A stretch of DNA of 64,000 bases from Clostridia bacterium (GTDB lineage: Bacteria > Bacillota > Clostridia > Oscillospirales > Acutalibacteraceae). A program made the position numbers and the translations under genes. This document shows, one piece after another, positions 45,682 through 53,594 of the stretch (within the stretch, counting starts at the first letter, position 1; each line of letters opens with the position of its first letter). The notes under the pieces are model-generated. The model worked only from the letters and a program-made list of their open reading frames with translations. It made no database searches and was not told the DNA's origin. Where the stretch lies: assembly GCA_017434985.1 (NCBI GenBank), contig JAFSFY010000057.1, positions 35,682 through 99,681 on the forward strand, given 5' to 3'.

Positions 45682-46992
45682 TTATTCGATGGTGCCGTAC
45701 AATTTGTACGTGTCTTGCTCGCTTTCACCGTAATACACCCACACATTGGAGTATTTCGGCACGTCGATACGCACGTCGTACCGCACCGAACCGGTGGCAG
45801 TACCACTGCCGGCGTCCAACGTAACGCGAAGATCTTCTGCTTTGATCCGTTGCAAAACAGCTGTCGGACCGCACAACACAATATCGGTCAATTTTTGATT
45901 CTGCAACGTAAGCGTTTTACCTTCGGGCAAATTTTCCACCACGACGTCTTCAACGCCGACGACAGAATAGGTGATCTTTTTGGTGGTATAATTTCCTACC
46001 GACAACGTGACCTTCACTTCATTGCCTTCCAACACACGCACGTTGGTCGGGTTTTTAAGATACACGGTCATTTCCGCCTCTTCCGGCAACAAGCGGTCGA
46101 AATCAATGACACCGAAATCCGCCACCGTGGTGGCAACACGATCCAATTCCTCTTCTTCGCCGATCAACGTAATGGTATCCATCGAAAGGGAAACCACGTT
46201 TTTCCCCAAGCCTTCGGGAGCATGAAGCAATTCGTAGGTAAGCGGCACCTTACGTTGTACCCAAACGGGAACAGTGAGATCCACTTTTCCGTCAGCGGGT
46301 GTCACAAACGTGCAATCAGACAGGTCGACCTGTGCGCCTTGAGCATCCAATGCCAACAAATCAGCTGAGAAACGTTTGGTTTTTTCCAGCGTGGCAGTTT
46401 CTTCCACTTTGGCAACCACCGCTGCGATAGTATCCATTACCGCACGCGGACCTTCCAGCCGCACAATGCCGTCGGGAATCGCGGCCGTGTCAAGCACAAC
46501 GTCACCAATCTGCTGCGTTTTCTCATCCGCAACCGTAATACTGGAGGTATCGGGCGAAACCAAAAAATCGCGTGAGATCCAATAGTCACAATTAACCGTT
46601 ACTTCACGCGGATAAATGTCCACGATCTCGTAGTTGGTAGCTTTACCGCTCTTATACGCGCTAAGCATCAACACCGCTTCACCCGGGCCTTGCACGTTGG
46701 AGAGATCGGGACGAATTTGAATGTCATTTCCCGTCAAATTAAACACGACCGAGCGAGGACCTTCCACCTGAACGGAAACCACAAAGGTATCCTCTCCGAT
46801 AACGCGCAGATCGTTGTATCCCGCCATCGTGTTGGCAAGATCCACCGTCACCTGTGCAGTCACCTCTCGCGGCATAATGTTGCTGGGGCCGAAAGAAACC
46901 AACGCCCAGACCACGATTGCGCCGATCAGGGCGACCGCCAAAATGAAGCGATCGTTATGCAGCAAACGATTCAATGAAAATTTAAATTTCAT
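45682..46992 (-). CDS. YbbR-domain protein (CdaR-like)
   Basis: A 436-residue protein with a short cytosolic start, one transmembrane helix (ILAVALIGAIVVWALVSFG) and several consecutive YbbR repeats outside the cell, recognisable from the recurring VxGP turn (VEGPRSVV, LEGPRAVM, LCGPTAVL). In Bacillus the equivalent CdaR binds and modulates the cyclic di-AMP synthase CdaA. The ATG at 46992 overlaps the cdaA stop by ATGA; the longer frame is not needed. Confidence 0.93.
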   Translation of the reverse strand: MKFKFSLNRLLHNDRFILAVALIGAIVVWALVSFGPSNIMPREVTAQVTVDLANTMAGYNDLRVIGEDTFVVSVQVEGPRSVVFNLTGNDIQIRPDLSNVQGPGEAVLMLSAYKSGKATNYEIVDIYPREVTVNCDYWISRDFLVSPDTSSITVADEKTQQIGDVVLDTAAIPDGIVRLEGPRAVMDTIAAVVAKVEETATLEKTKRFSADLLALDAQGAQVDLSDCTFVTPADGKVDLTVPVWVQRKVPLTYELLHAPEGLGKNVVSLSMDTITLIGEEEELDRVATTVADFGVIDFDRLLPEEAEMTVYLKNPTNVRVLEGNEVKVTLSVGNYTTKKITYSVVGVEDVVVENLPEGKTLTLQNQKLTDIVLCGPTAVLQRIKAEDLRVTLDAGSGTATGSVRYDVRIDVPKYSNVWVYYGESEQDTYKLYGTIE

Positions 46993-47885
46993 TTGGAGAA
47001 CCACCCCCGAATCCGTTTCCAAAGGTTTTTCTCGCCTTTTTGGTCATCCGAGCGGATATTTTTCCACACCAATTCATTTTCTAACTCAATACGAAGATTT
47101 TCAACGGTGTAATCCCGTTTCAACACACCGTCCTTGGCCACCGAGATGGTGCCCGTTTCTTCCGAAACGATCACGACAACGGCGTCGGAATTTTCACTCA
47201 TACCGACACCGGCGCGATGGCGAGTGCCCAAACTGCGGCTGATGGAAACGTTATCGGACAAGGGCAAAATACAGCCGGAGGCATACACTTTTCCGTCGCG
47301 AATAATGGTCGCACCGTCGTGCAACGGCGCTTTGTTAAAGAAGATGTTGCCGATCAACTCGCCCGTCGGGTCGGCATTGATCTCGGTACCGGATTTCGCG
47401 ATCTCACCCAAACGGGTACTACGCTCAAACACAATCAGCGCGCCCATTTTTTGGCGTTGCAACATATCCACGCCCGAACACACCGCCGATATGGCCGTTT
47501 TCCATTGATGGATATATTGTTCGGTTTCCTCCTCGTTCATACCGAGGATCTTAAACTTGCCGACAAGACCCGAATGGCCAACGCGCTCCAATGCACGGCG
47601 AATTTCGGGCTGAAAAATCACGACCAACACGATCAACGCATTGTCAAACAAAATTTGCAACAAATACTTCGTTGCCGTGAGGCTGAGCACGTAGGCGGCA
47701 CCATAGGCCACGCCGAGCAGCAGAAAGCCTTTCAGCAACTGCTCCGCACGCGAATCACGCACCAATTTAATCAGCCAAAAAATAGCAAAAGCCACCAGCA
47801 AAATATCCAGCGTATCGGTGACCCATTGATAGTTTTTCAAAAAGTTTAGGACGCTTTCAAACACGTTGGTAAAAAACTGTGCCAT
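46989..47885 (-). CDS. cdaA: diadenylate cyclase CdaA
   Basis: A 298-residue membrane enzyme: three N-terminal transmembrane helices, then the DAC domain with PLHDGATIIRDGKVYASG (DGA motif) and SRSLGTRHRAGVGMSE (RHR motif), which join two ATP into cyclic di-AMP, the second messenger for potassium and wall homeostasis. The ATG at 47885 follows a GGGTG site; a GTG three codons upstream is possible. It forms cdaA-cdaR; glmM, which often follows, is not in the window. Confidence 0.97.
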   Translation of the reverse strand: MAQFFTNVFESVLNFLKNYQWVTDTLDILLVAFAIFWLIKLVRDSRAEQLLKGFLLLGVAYGAAYVLSLTATKYLLQILFDNALIVLVVIFQPEIRRALERVGHSGLVGKFKILGMNEEETEQYIHQWKTAISAVCSGVDMLQRQKMGALIVFERSTRLGEIAKSGTEINADPTGELIGNIFFNKAPLHDGATIIRDGKVYASGCILPLSDNVSISRSLGTRHRAGVGMSENSDAVVVIVSEETGTISVAKDGVLKRDYTVENLRIELENELVWKNIRSDDQKGEKNLWKRIRGWFSK

Positions 47886-47927
47886 CGAGATCACCCACTT
47901 TCCCTTTTGTCCTTTATATCCATTTTC

Positions 47928-47955
47928 ATTTTACCATAGAATCCTCACTTTTCAA
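47928..47955 (-). promoter_or_regulatory. sigma-A promoter of cdaA-ybbR
   Basis: Minus strand TTGAAA, 16-base spacer, TAAAAT; overlaps the end of the cysteine desulfurase gene. Confidence 0.72.
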
Positions 47956-49091
47956 GGCTTTCTTAAAATTTTTATCAACATTTTATGCAACGTATCCACA
48001 TCGTGCCGTGTATTAAATGCAGAAAGGGACATTCGCACCGTTCCGTTCGGCAACGTTTTGTTATGTGCATGAGCCGAAGGTGCACAATGCAAGCCTGCAC
48101 GAACGGCTATTCCTTCTTGCGATAACAAAAACGCCGTTTCTTCTGCGCTTTTCCCCTCCAAATTAAAAGAGAGCAACGAACCACCGTGTTTCGGCAGATC
48201 ACCATACAACCGAACGTGCGGTGTGTTGGCCGCCAACGAATAAAAGTGGTGCAACAACATAGTTTCGTATCGTTCGATCGTTGCTCTCCCCCGCTCCTTC
48301 ACCCACAAAACGCCGGCTCGCAGAGCGACAATACCGGGAACGTTGAGCGTACCGCTTTCCAAGCGTTCGGGCAGCGCCGTCGGCTGCGTTTTCTCAAGCG
48401 ACGCCGTTCCCGTTCCGCCTTGTAAAATTGTTTGCAACGGGATCTCACTTTTACTGATCAATACCCCCGTTCCCATCGGTCCGTACAAGCCTTTATGCCC
48501 CGGAAGACACAAAAAGTCGATATTATCCCGCCGCATATGAATTGGCAAATGTCCGCCGCTTTGTGCGGCATCCACCGCAAACGGGATGCCGTATCGATGA
48601 GCCAACGCTCCCAACTCACGAATCGGCAATACGTTGCCAAACACATTGGATGCATGGGTGCAAAGCAACAATTTTGTTTGCGGACAAATGGCGCGCCTGA
48701 AGTTTTCGACCGTCTTTTGCGGATCGTTTTCGCACACATGGGCGGTCGTATACGTTACCCCGTATTCGGCGAGCGCATGCAGGGGGCGTATAACGGCATT
48801 ATGCTCCATATCCGACACGACGGCATGTCCACCGCCCAAAAGAAGTCCTTTGATCACCATATTTAACGACATGGTGCAATTCGCGGTGAATATCACCTGT
48901 GCGGGATCGTCGGCGCCAAAAAACTCTGCCAGTGTTTCACGGCACAAATAGACCTCTTTTGCCGTTTCCATCGCCATGGTGTGCCCACCGCGACCGGGAT
49001 TCGCCCCGAACCGAACCAATGATTTTGCCATCGCATTCACAACCGACGGTGGTTTGGGCCACGTAGTGGCCGCGTTATCCAAATAAATCAT
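47952..49091 (-). CDS. cysteine desulfurase-family aminotransferase
   Basis: A 379-residue class V PLP enzyme (TIGR01977-like). MIYLDNAATTWPKP starts the fold; DMEHNAVIRPL, the LCTHASNVFGNVLPI segment, FAVDAAQSGGHLPI and the PLP lysine in LPGHKGLYGPMGTG are seen, and the catalytic cysteine is in VRAGLHCAPSAH. It mobilises sulfur or selenium from cysteine or selenocysteine; the acceptor is unclear. It is translationally coupled (ATGA) to a DUF3343 protein upstream, which is a putative carrier. Confidence 0.92.
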   Translation of the reverse strand: MIYLDNAATTWPKPPSVVNAMAKSLVRFGANPGRGGHTMAMETAKEVYLCRETLAEFFGADDPAQVIFTANCTMSLNMVIKGLLLGGGHAVVSDMEHNAVIRPLHALAEYGVTYTTAHVCENDPQKTVENFRRAICPQTKLLLCTHASNVFGNVLPIRELGALAHRYGIPFAVDAAQSGGHLPIHMRRDNIDFLCLPGHKGLYGPMGTGVLISKSEIPLQTILQGGTGTASLEKTQPTALPERLESGTLNVPGIVALRAGVLWVKERGRATIERYETMLLHHFYSLAANTPHVRLYGDLPKHGGSLLSFNLEGKSAEETAFLLSQEGIAVRAGLHCAPSAHAHNKTLPNGTVRMSLSAFNTRHDVDTLHKMLIKILRKP

Positions 49092-49309
49092 CGCTCTTTC
49101 CCACCGTCTTTCAACCGAAATCCGGCGGATCGCAACATATCGACTGCACGCTTTCCGTCTCCGTTTACCACCAATTGATAACCGCATCCGTTTTGATCGT
49201 CCATATGAAACGACCGCTGTATATACACCGACACACCGTGCCGTTCCAACAATTCTTTACCGCGCATCGCGTTGGTGATTGAACTGACGGGAATCGTTGT
49301 TTGCTTCAT
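49088..49309 (-). CDS. DUF3343 protein (putative Se/S carrier-like)
   Basis: A 73-residue DUF3343-type protein: TIPVSSITNAMRGKELLERHG, then GCGYQLVVNGDG and RSAGFRLK. The family is described as a possible sulfur or selenium carrier. Cysteine is in GCGY. GAGGTGATAGT precedes its ATG, and its TGA overlaps the next start. The order DUF3343-cysteine desulfurase is frequent in Clostridia. Confidence 0.85.
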   Translation of the reverse strand: MKQTTIPVSSITNAMRGKELLERHGVSVYIQRSFHMDDQNGCGYQLVVNGDGKRAVDMLRSAGFRLKDGGKER

Positions 49310-49371
49310 ACTATCACCTCACATCATTACCAATGTATGCGTATTTCCTGTAAAGGTACTCGCGATTTTTC

Positions 49372-49400
49372 TTGATTTTCGTCGCAAAAACGAGTATACT
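49372..49400 (+). promoter_or_regulatory. sigma-A promoter of the LtaS-like gene
   Basis: TTGATT, 17-base spacer, TATACT, about 20 bases before the ribosome-binding site. Confidence 0.82.
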
Positions 49401-49421
49401 GAGCGGTGAGGTGAATCAATT

Positions 49422-51428
49422 ATGGCTCTTCACGAAAAATCGAAACGGGAAATCACCAAACCGACGCTTTTTATTGCGGTATTTCCCGTGATGATGATCT
49501 ACTATGAGATCATTTTATCTCTTTCCACGTCCGGTTCCTTCCTTTCGTGGGGAACTGTTTTTACCATCCTGTTTTCCATCGCTTACGGCAGTATTGGGTA
49601 TCTGCTTTGCACCATTTCCAAAAACCGTTTGTTTAACCGCATTCTGGCCTCCGCCCTCATCTTGGTCGTTGCCATACCGTTTTTGGTGGAATATTTTATG
49701 CATCGGCAATTTAAAATTTTTTACGACCTACAAACCACCCTGGGCGGCGCGGCCGATGCCGTGAGCGGTTTTTCGCACGAGATTGTCAACATGGTCTTTT
49801 CGTGGGACGGTATTTTCAAAATCGTGTTGTACATACTCCCCTTTGTTTTGTTTCTCATTTTCGGCGACCGTTTGTTGCCGAAAAACCCCGTCAATGCGTT
49901 ACACCGTGTCGTCGTGGGCGGCTGCGCCGTGGTGTTGTATTTACTCAACCTATTGTTCATTTCCTTGAGCCCCGTATACGCCGCCGTTTATCATCAAGAA
50001 TACAATTTTCAATCAGCCGTTTCCTCTTTTGGTCTGGTTACCGGATTGCAATTGGATCTTCAGCATTTAATTTTTGACGAAGAAGATTCCTTCGAAACCA
50101 ATGCCCCGCCTACCGATATCACCACGACCCTCCCCTCCGATGATCTGCCGGAAGAACCCGTGGTGTACACCCCCAACGAGCGTCCCTTGGATCTCAGCGA
50201 AACAAATGGCAAGATTGGGGAACTGAACGAATACGTCGCCTCACTGACCCCCTCTCTCAAGAACGAATACACCGGCCTGTTTAAAGGCAAAAATCTAATT
50301 ATGATCTCCGCCGAAGCATTTACCGCTGAGGTGATCGACCCTGTTTTGACCCCCACGCTTTACCGTATGGCGACCAAGGGTATCAACTTCACCGATTATT
50401 ATCAACCCGCCAGCGCCGGGACCACCGGCGGTGAATATCAAAATATTTTCGGTATGCTTCCCACCGCGGGCGGCAAATCGTTCAAATCCACCACCGATCA
50501 TCTCAACTACTTCACCATCGGCAGTCAACTGAATCGTGAGGGATACTACGGCAAGGCCTTTCACAACAATTCCTACACCTATTACAGCCGCCATCTGACC
50601 CACGTCAACTTGGGGTATTCCGACGGATTTATGGGTTGGGGAAACGGTATGGAAAACCTCATTACCAAGCAATGGCCGCAAAGCGACGACGAGATGATCA
50701 ACGCGACCTTTGCCACCTACGTTGACAAGCAACCTTTCAACGTCTACTATATGAGTGTCAGCGGCCACAGCGGTTACTCCCGCTCCGGAAACGCCATGAC
50801 GAAAAAGCACTGGGATCGCGTGACGCATCTTTCGTATTCCGACCCTGTGAAAGGGTATTTGGCCGCCAACTTGGATCTGGAAGACGCGATGCGCCATCTT
50901 CTCTCCCAATTGGAAACCGCCGGCATTGCCGACGATACGGTTATTTGCATTTCGGCCGACCATTTCCCCTACGGGTTGGACAGCGATGCCAACCTCGGCA
51001 ATATGCCGTACTTGTCGGAATTGTACGGCTATCCGGTCAAGAACTATATGCAACGCGACCATTCGCGCCTCATCTTGTGGTGCGGCTCTTTGGAAGAGGA
51101 AGAACCGATTATTGTCGATACTCCTACCACCAGCCTGGACATTTTGCCGACCCTTTCCAATCTGTTCGGCACCGCATTTGACTCCCGCTTAATGCCGGGT
51201 CGCGATGTGTTCTCTGATGCCATGCCGTTGGCCTTTAACCTCAATTACGATTGGAAGACCGAATACGGCACCTATATTTCCTCGACGGGAACGTTCACGC
51301 CCGTGGACGAAACGGTCGAACTTTCCGAAGACTATATCGCCTCCATCAAAAAGATCGTTCGCAACAAGATCCGCTATTGCAGCGGGGTATTGGAAACTGA
51401 TTATTTCCGTCACCTGTTTGAAGAATAA
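49422..51428 (+). CDS. LtaS-like membrane phosphoglycerol transferase
   Basis: A 668-residue protein with five N-terminal transmembrane helices (about 14-34, 40-65, 72-92, 130-151, 162-182) and an extracellular alkaline-phosphatase/sulfatase-fold domain from about residue 290. The metal Glu lies in NLIMISAEAF (291-300), the nucleophile Thr probably is Thr334 in SAGTTGGEYQ, and the late metal ligands are in SADHFPYG. LtaS makes lipoteichoic acid from phosphatidylglycerol; related enzymes modify other glycans or lipids. A Pro/Thr/Asp-rich linker joins the two parts. Monocistronic with its own promoter and terminator. Confidence 0.92.
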   Translation: MALHEKSKREITKPTLFIAVFPVMMIYYEIILSLSTSGSFLSWGTVFTILFSIAYGSIGYLLCTISKNRLFNRILASALILVVAIPFLVEYFMHRQFKIFYDLQTTLGGAADAVSGFSHEIVNMVFSWDGIFKIVLYILPFVLFLIFGDRLLPKNPVNALHRVVVGGCAVVLYLLNLLFISLSPVYAAVYHQEYNFQSAVSSFGLVTGLQLDLQHLIFDEEDSFETNAPPTDITTTLPSDDLPEEPVVYTPNERPLDLSETNGKIGELNEYVASLTPSLKNEYTGLFKGKNLIMISAEAFTAEVIDPVLTPTLYRMATKGINFTDYYQPASAGTTGGEYQNIFGMLPTAGGKSFKSTTDHLNYFTIGSQLNREGYYGKAFHNNSYTYYSRHLTHVNLGYSDGFMGWGNGMENLITKQWPQSDDEMINATFATYVDKQPFNVYYMSVSGHSGYSRSGNAMTKKHWDRVTHLSYSDPVKGYLAANLDLEDAMRHLLSQLETAGIADDTVICISADHFPYGLDSDANLGNMPYLSELYGYPVKNYMQRDHSRLILWCGSLEEEEPIIVDTPTTSLDILPTLSNLFGTAFDSRLMPGRDVFSDAMPLAFNLNYDWKTEYGTYISSTGTFTPVDETVELSEDYIASIKKIVRNKIRYCSGVLETDYFRHLFEE

Positions 51429-51433
51429 TGTCA

Positions 51434-51471
51434 ACAGCCGTTCATCAAGTCACGATGAGCGGCTGTTTTCT
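51434..51471 (+). terminator. intrinsic terminator after the LtaS-like gene
   Basis: Stem of about 14 bp with one G-U pair (AACAGCCGTTCATC / GATGAGCGGCTGTT), 7-nt loop and TTTTC. Confidence 0.85.
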
Positions 51472-51484
51472 TTCGGATTTCGCA

Positions 51485-51513
51485 TTGACAGAGAGGATAA
51501 AAAAGAGTAATAT
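51485..51513 (+). promoter_or_regulatory. sigma-A promoter of the unknown surface operon
   Basis: TTGACA, 17-base spacer, TAATAT, 40 bases before the first gene. Confidence 0.8.
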
Positions 51514-51553
51514 AAAGGATGAGTTATCATTTTCAGAAAGAGGAATAGCCGCT

Positions 51554-51862
51554 ATGGGCCTTTTTTCCAAAAAGAAAAAACAAGCGTTACCGGATATGAG
51601 CCACGTGGACGGCAAGCACATTTCGTATGCCGTACGACGCGATCCCGAGGGTGAAGTCATCATTGGAAAAGACGGCCGTATTTGCGCCGCTACCGAATTG
51701 TTGGAACTGCGTTTTACTGATGGAAGTGTGCCGTTTGTTTGTCCGGTTGCCACCGTACAATGCGGCGAATTGATGAGCCGTAACGGTGTACTCATCACCG
51801 GTGACGATCAAATTACCGGGCGCCGCGTTGCGGTTGTTGCCTATTACAAATACTATCGTTAA
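51554..51862 (+). CDS. small protein of unknown function
   Basis: 102 residues, which I do not recognise. It starts MGLFSKKKKQALPDM, a basic N-terminus often seen on small cytosolic partners, then an all-beta-looking region (GKHISYAVRRDPEGEVIIGKD, ELRFTDGSVPFVC, GVLITGDDQITGRRVAVVAYY). Two cysteines flank the middle. The ATG follows GAGGAAT. It is the first gene of a three-gene unit with a LamG protein and a beta-rich membrane protein; no signal peptide is seen, so it probably stays in the cytosol. Function unknown. Confidence 0.85.
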   Translation: MGLFSKKKKQALPDMSHVDGKHISYAVRRDPEGEVIIGKDGRICAATELLELRFTDGSVPFVCPVATVQCGELMSRNGVLITGDDQITGRRVAVVAYYKYYR

Positions 51863-51876
51863 TCGTGGAGGATATA

Positions 51877-52911
51877 ATGGTGAAGATCGTTCGTTTTCTT
51901 ACCCTGTTATCATTGTTTGCCTTGTTGTTGGCATCCTTTTCGGTGTGTGCCGAACCTGCCGACACCGAAACAGAAATACAAGAATTGCCGTTGGTTACGG
52001 AAGCAAATACCATTCCCGACAGCGTGTATTATTACAACAACACCAACCAATACACCAAGCAAAATCTGCGCCCCACGCAGACGGTTTTCGCTTGGGAGAA
52101 CGGTCGCAACGGGGCGGCCGCGTTGCGCCTAAACGGTCAAAAACAATATTTGCGTCTGCGCACCTCGGTGTTGAACGAGCTGGATGCTTTTACCCTGTCG
52201 ACGTGGGTCAATTGGGGCGGAAACGTTACCGACTCCTCCCCCGAAAGTCAACCTTTTTTCACTTTTTTCTCCAATCAATACAGTTATCTTGCGGTTTTTA
52301 TGCACGCGGCTGATCCCGAATCGGGTCTGGACGGTCCTTGCATCAAATGGGCCGCGCCCAATACCGATCCGCAGGTGATCTTTCACCCCGTTGAAGAAGG
52401 TACCACCTTTGCGTTCCCTCGCAACGAATGGCATCACCTTGCCGTATCACTTTCAGAGACCAACGTCGTGATGTATGTTGACGGCGTCCCTTATTTGCGT
52501 GCCGACGTGCAATTGGATTTCGCCAAAATACGTCCTCCCAAACTGTATATTGGTTCCGGTTTCGGTACCGAACCGACCTTGAATGCGGCTTTACAAGGTG
52601 CCTCCCTGTACACCGGTGTCTTGACCGATACACAAGTGTTGGCACTGGCAAACGACGCCGATCCGCTTGGAGATTCTTCCACCACCCCCACAACGCAATC
52701 GTTGGCCACGCGTCCCAACAGCACCACTTCCACCGTCGTGCACAAAGATATTGGTACCAACCGCGTGTTCGGCCTTCCGCTCAGCCTGGTGATTACGATG
52801 GGAGCCTTTATTCTGCTGATTGTTATCTTGTCCATCACCTTTAGTGTTCGCAACGCTTCTTCCCGCACAACCGACACATCTTCACAAGACGAGGAGGGAT
52901 CCACCGTATGA
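51877..52911 (+). CDS. LamG/concanavalin-like membrane-anchored surface protein
   Basis: A 344-residue exported protein: signal peptide (RFLTLLSLFALLLASFSVCA), a LamG/ConA-type beta-jelly-roll (roughly 70-260) with GAAALRLNGQKQYLRL, the FTLSTWVNWGG strand, WHHLAVSLSETNVVMYVDG and PKLYIGSGFG, a Ser/Thr-rich stalk and a C-terminal transmembrane helix (LPLSLVITMGAFILLIVIL). LamG domains bind glycans or proteins, and the tail places it on the outer face of the membrane. It follows the small protein gene by 14 bases. Ligand unknown. Confidence 0.85.
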   Translation: MVKIVRFLTLLSLFALLLASFSVCAEPADTETEIQELPLVTEANTIPDSVYYYNNTNQYTKQNLRPTQTVFAWENGRNGAAALRLNGQKQYLRLRTSVLNELDAFTLSTWVNWGGNVTDSSPESQPFFTFFSNQYSYLAVFMHAADPESGLDGPCIKWAAPNTDPQVIFHPVEEGTTFAFPRNEWHHLAVSLSETNVVMYVDGVPYLRADVQLDFAKIRPPKLYIGSGFGTEPTLNAALQGASLYTGVLTDTQVLALANDADPLGDSSTTPTTQSLATRPNSTTSTVVHKDIGTNRVFGLPLSLVITMGAFILLIVILSITFSVRNASSRTTDTSSQDEEGSTV

Positions 52912-53549
52912 AATACGTAATCTCACTTCTGCTCGGCGTTATTCTCCTCTCGTCGGTCGTTTTCGCTGCTCCCGCTGCGGATCAAGTAATCAAACTTACC
53001 GCTACGAATGACGTGCTTTCTTTTGTGGCTACCGAGCCCACTACTTTTTGGGAATCCCCCACCTTGCGTAACGGCGAAACCGCCGTTACCACGGGAACGT
53101 TGACCCTTGTCAACGACACCGACATCACGCGGGATATTTATTTTGACTGCGTCAAATTCCCTTACCAAGACGAACATGCATTGGCGTATTTAAATCATTT
53201 GTTTATCACCGTTAATGAAGGAGAAACGGTTCTTTACGACGGCGCTTACAGTTGTATCAACAATGAAAACGTCAAACCGAAGCTGGGGGCCGTCCTCGCC
53301 CCCCACGCGTCGTGTTCTTACACCATCACGTTGCGCTGTGATTACACGTACGTCGAAGCGGAAGAGCCGGACCGCGAGATTTTAGAGTGGATCTTCGGCG
53401 TGCAAGCACAGCCAACCTCTGACTTTATCAACGATGACGAGCCGTCGATCGCCCCATCCCCGTTATTCGACCCCTTGTTTGTTGTGTGGCCGATTGCCTT
53501 GGTAATTGCCGCCATCCTGTTCGTCGTTGTTTCCCGCTCCAAACAATAA
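52908..53549 (+). CDS. membrane-anchored beta-rich protein of unknown function
   Basis: A 213-residue exported protein with a signal peptide (YVISLLLGVILLSSVVFA), a beta-rich middle with repeated Thr/Asn-turns (TGTLTLVNDTDITRDIYF, LFITVNEGETVLYDG, SCSYTITLRCDYTYV), an acidic stretch and a C-terminal helix (LFVVWPIALVIAAILFVVV). The region resembles TasA/camelysin-like or fibronectin-like sandwiches only in a general way; I would not assign a family. Its ATG overlaps the LamG stop (ATGA), so the two are made together. Confidence 0.82.
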   Translation: MKYVISLLLGVILLSSVVFAAPAADQVIKLTATNDVLSFVATEPTTFWESPTLRNGETAVTTGTLTLVNDTDITRDIYFDCVKFPYQDEHALAYLNHLFITVNEGETVLYDGAYSCINNENVKPKLGAVLAPHASCSYTITLRCDYTYVEAEEPDREILEWIFGVQAQPTSDFINDDEPSIAPSPLFDPLFVVWPIALVIAAILFVVVSRSKQ

Positions 53550-53554
53550 AAAGG

Positions 53555-53593
53555 AAATCCCCGTAACGCACACGCGTTACGGGGATTTTTTGT
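53555..53593. terminator. bidirectional terminator between the surface operon and aspS
   Basis: A 15-bp perfect stem (AAATCCCCGTAACGC / GCGTTACGGGGATTT) with 4-nt loop and T runs on both strands. Confidence 0.92.
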
Positions 53594-53594
53594 T

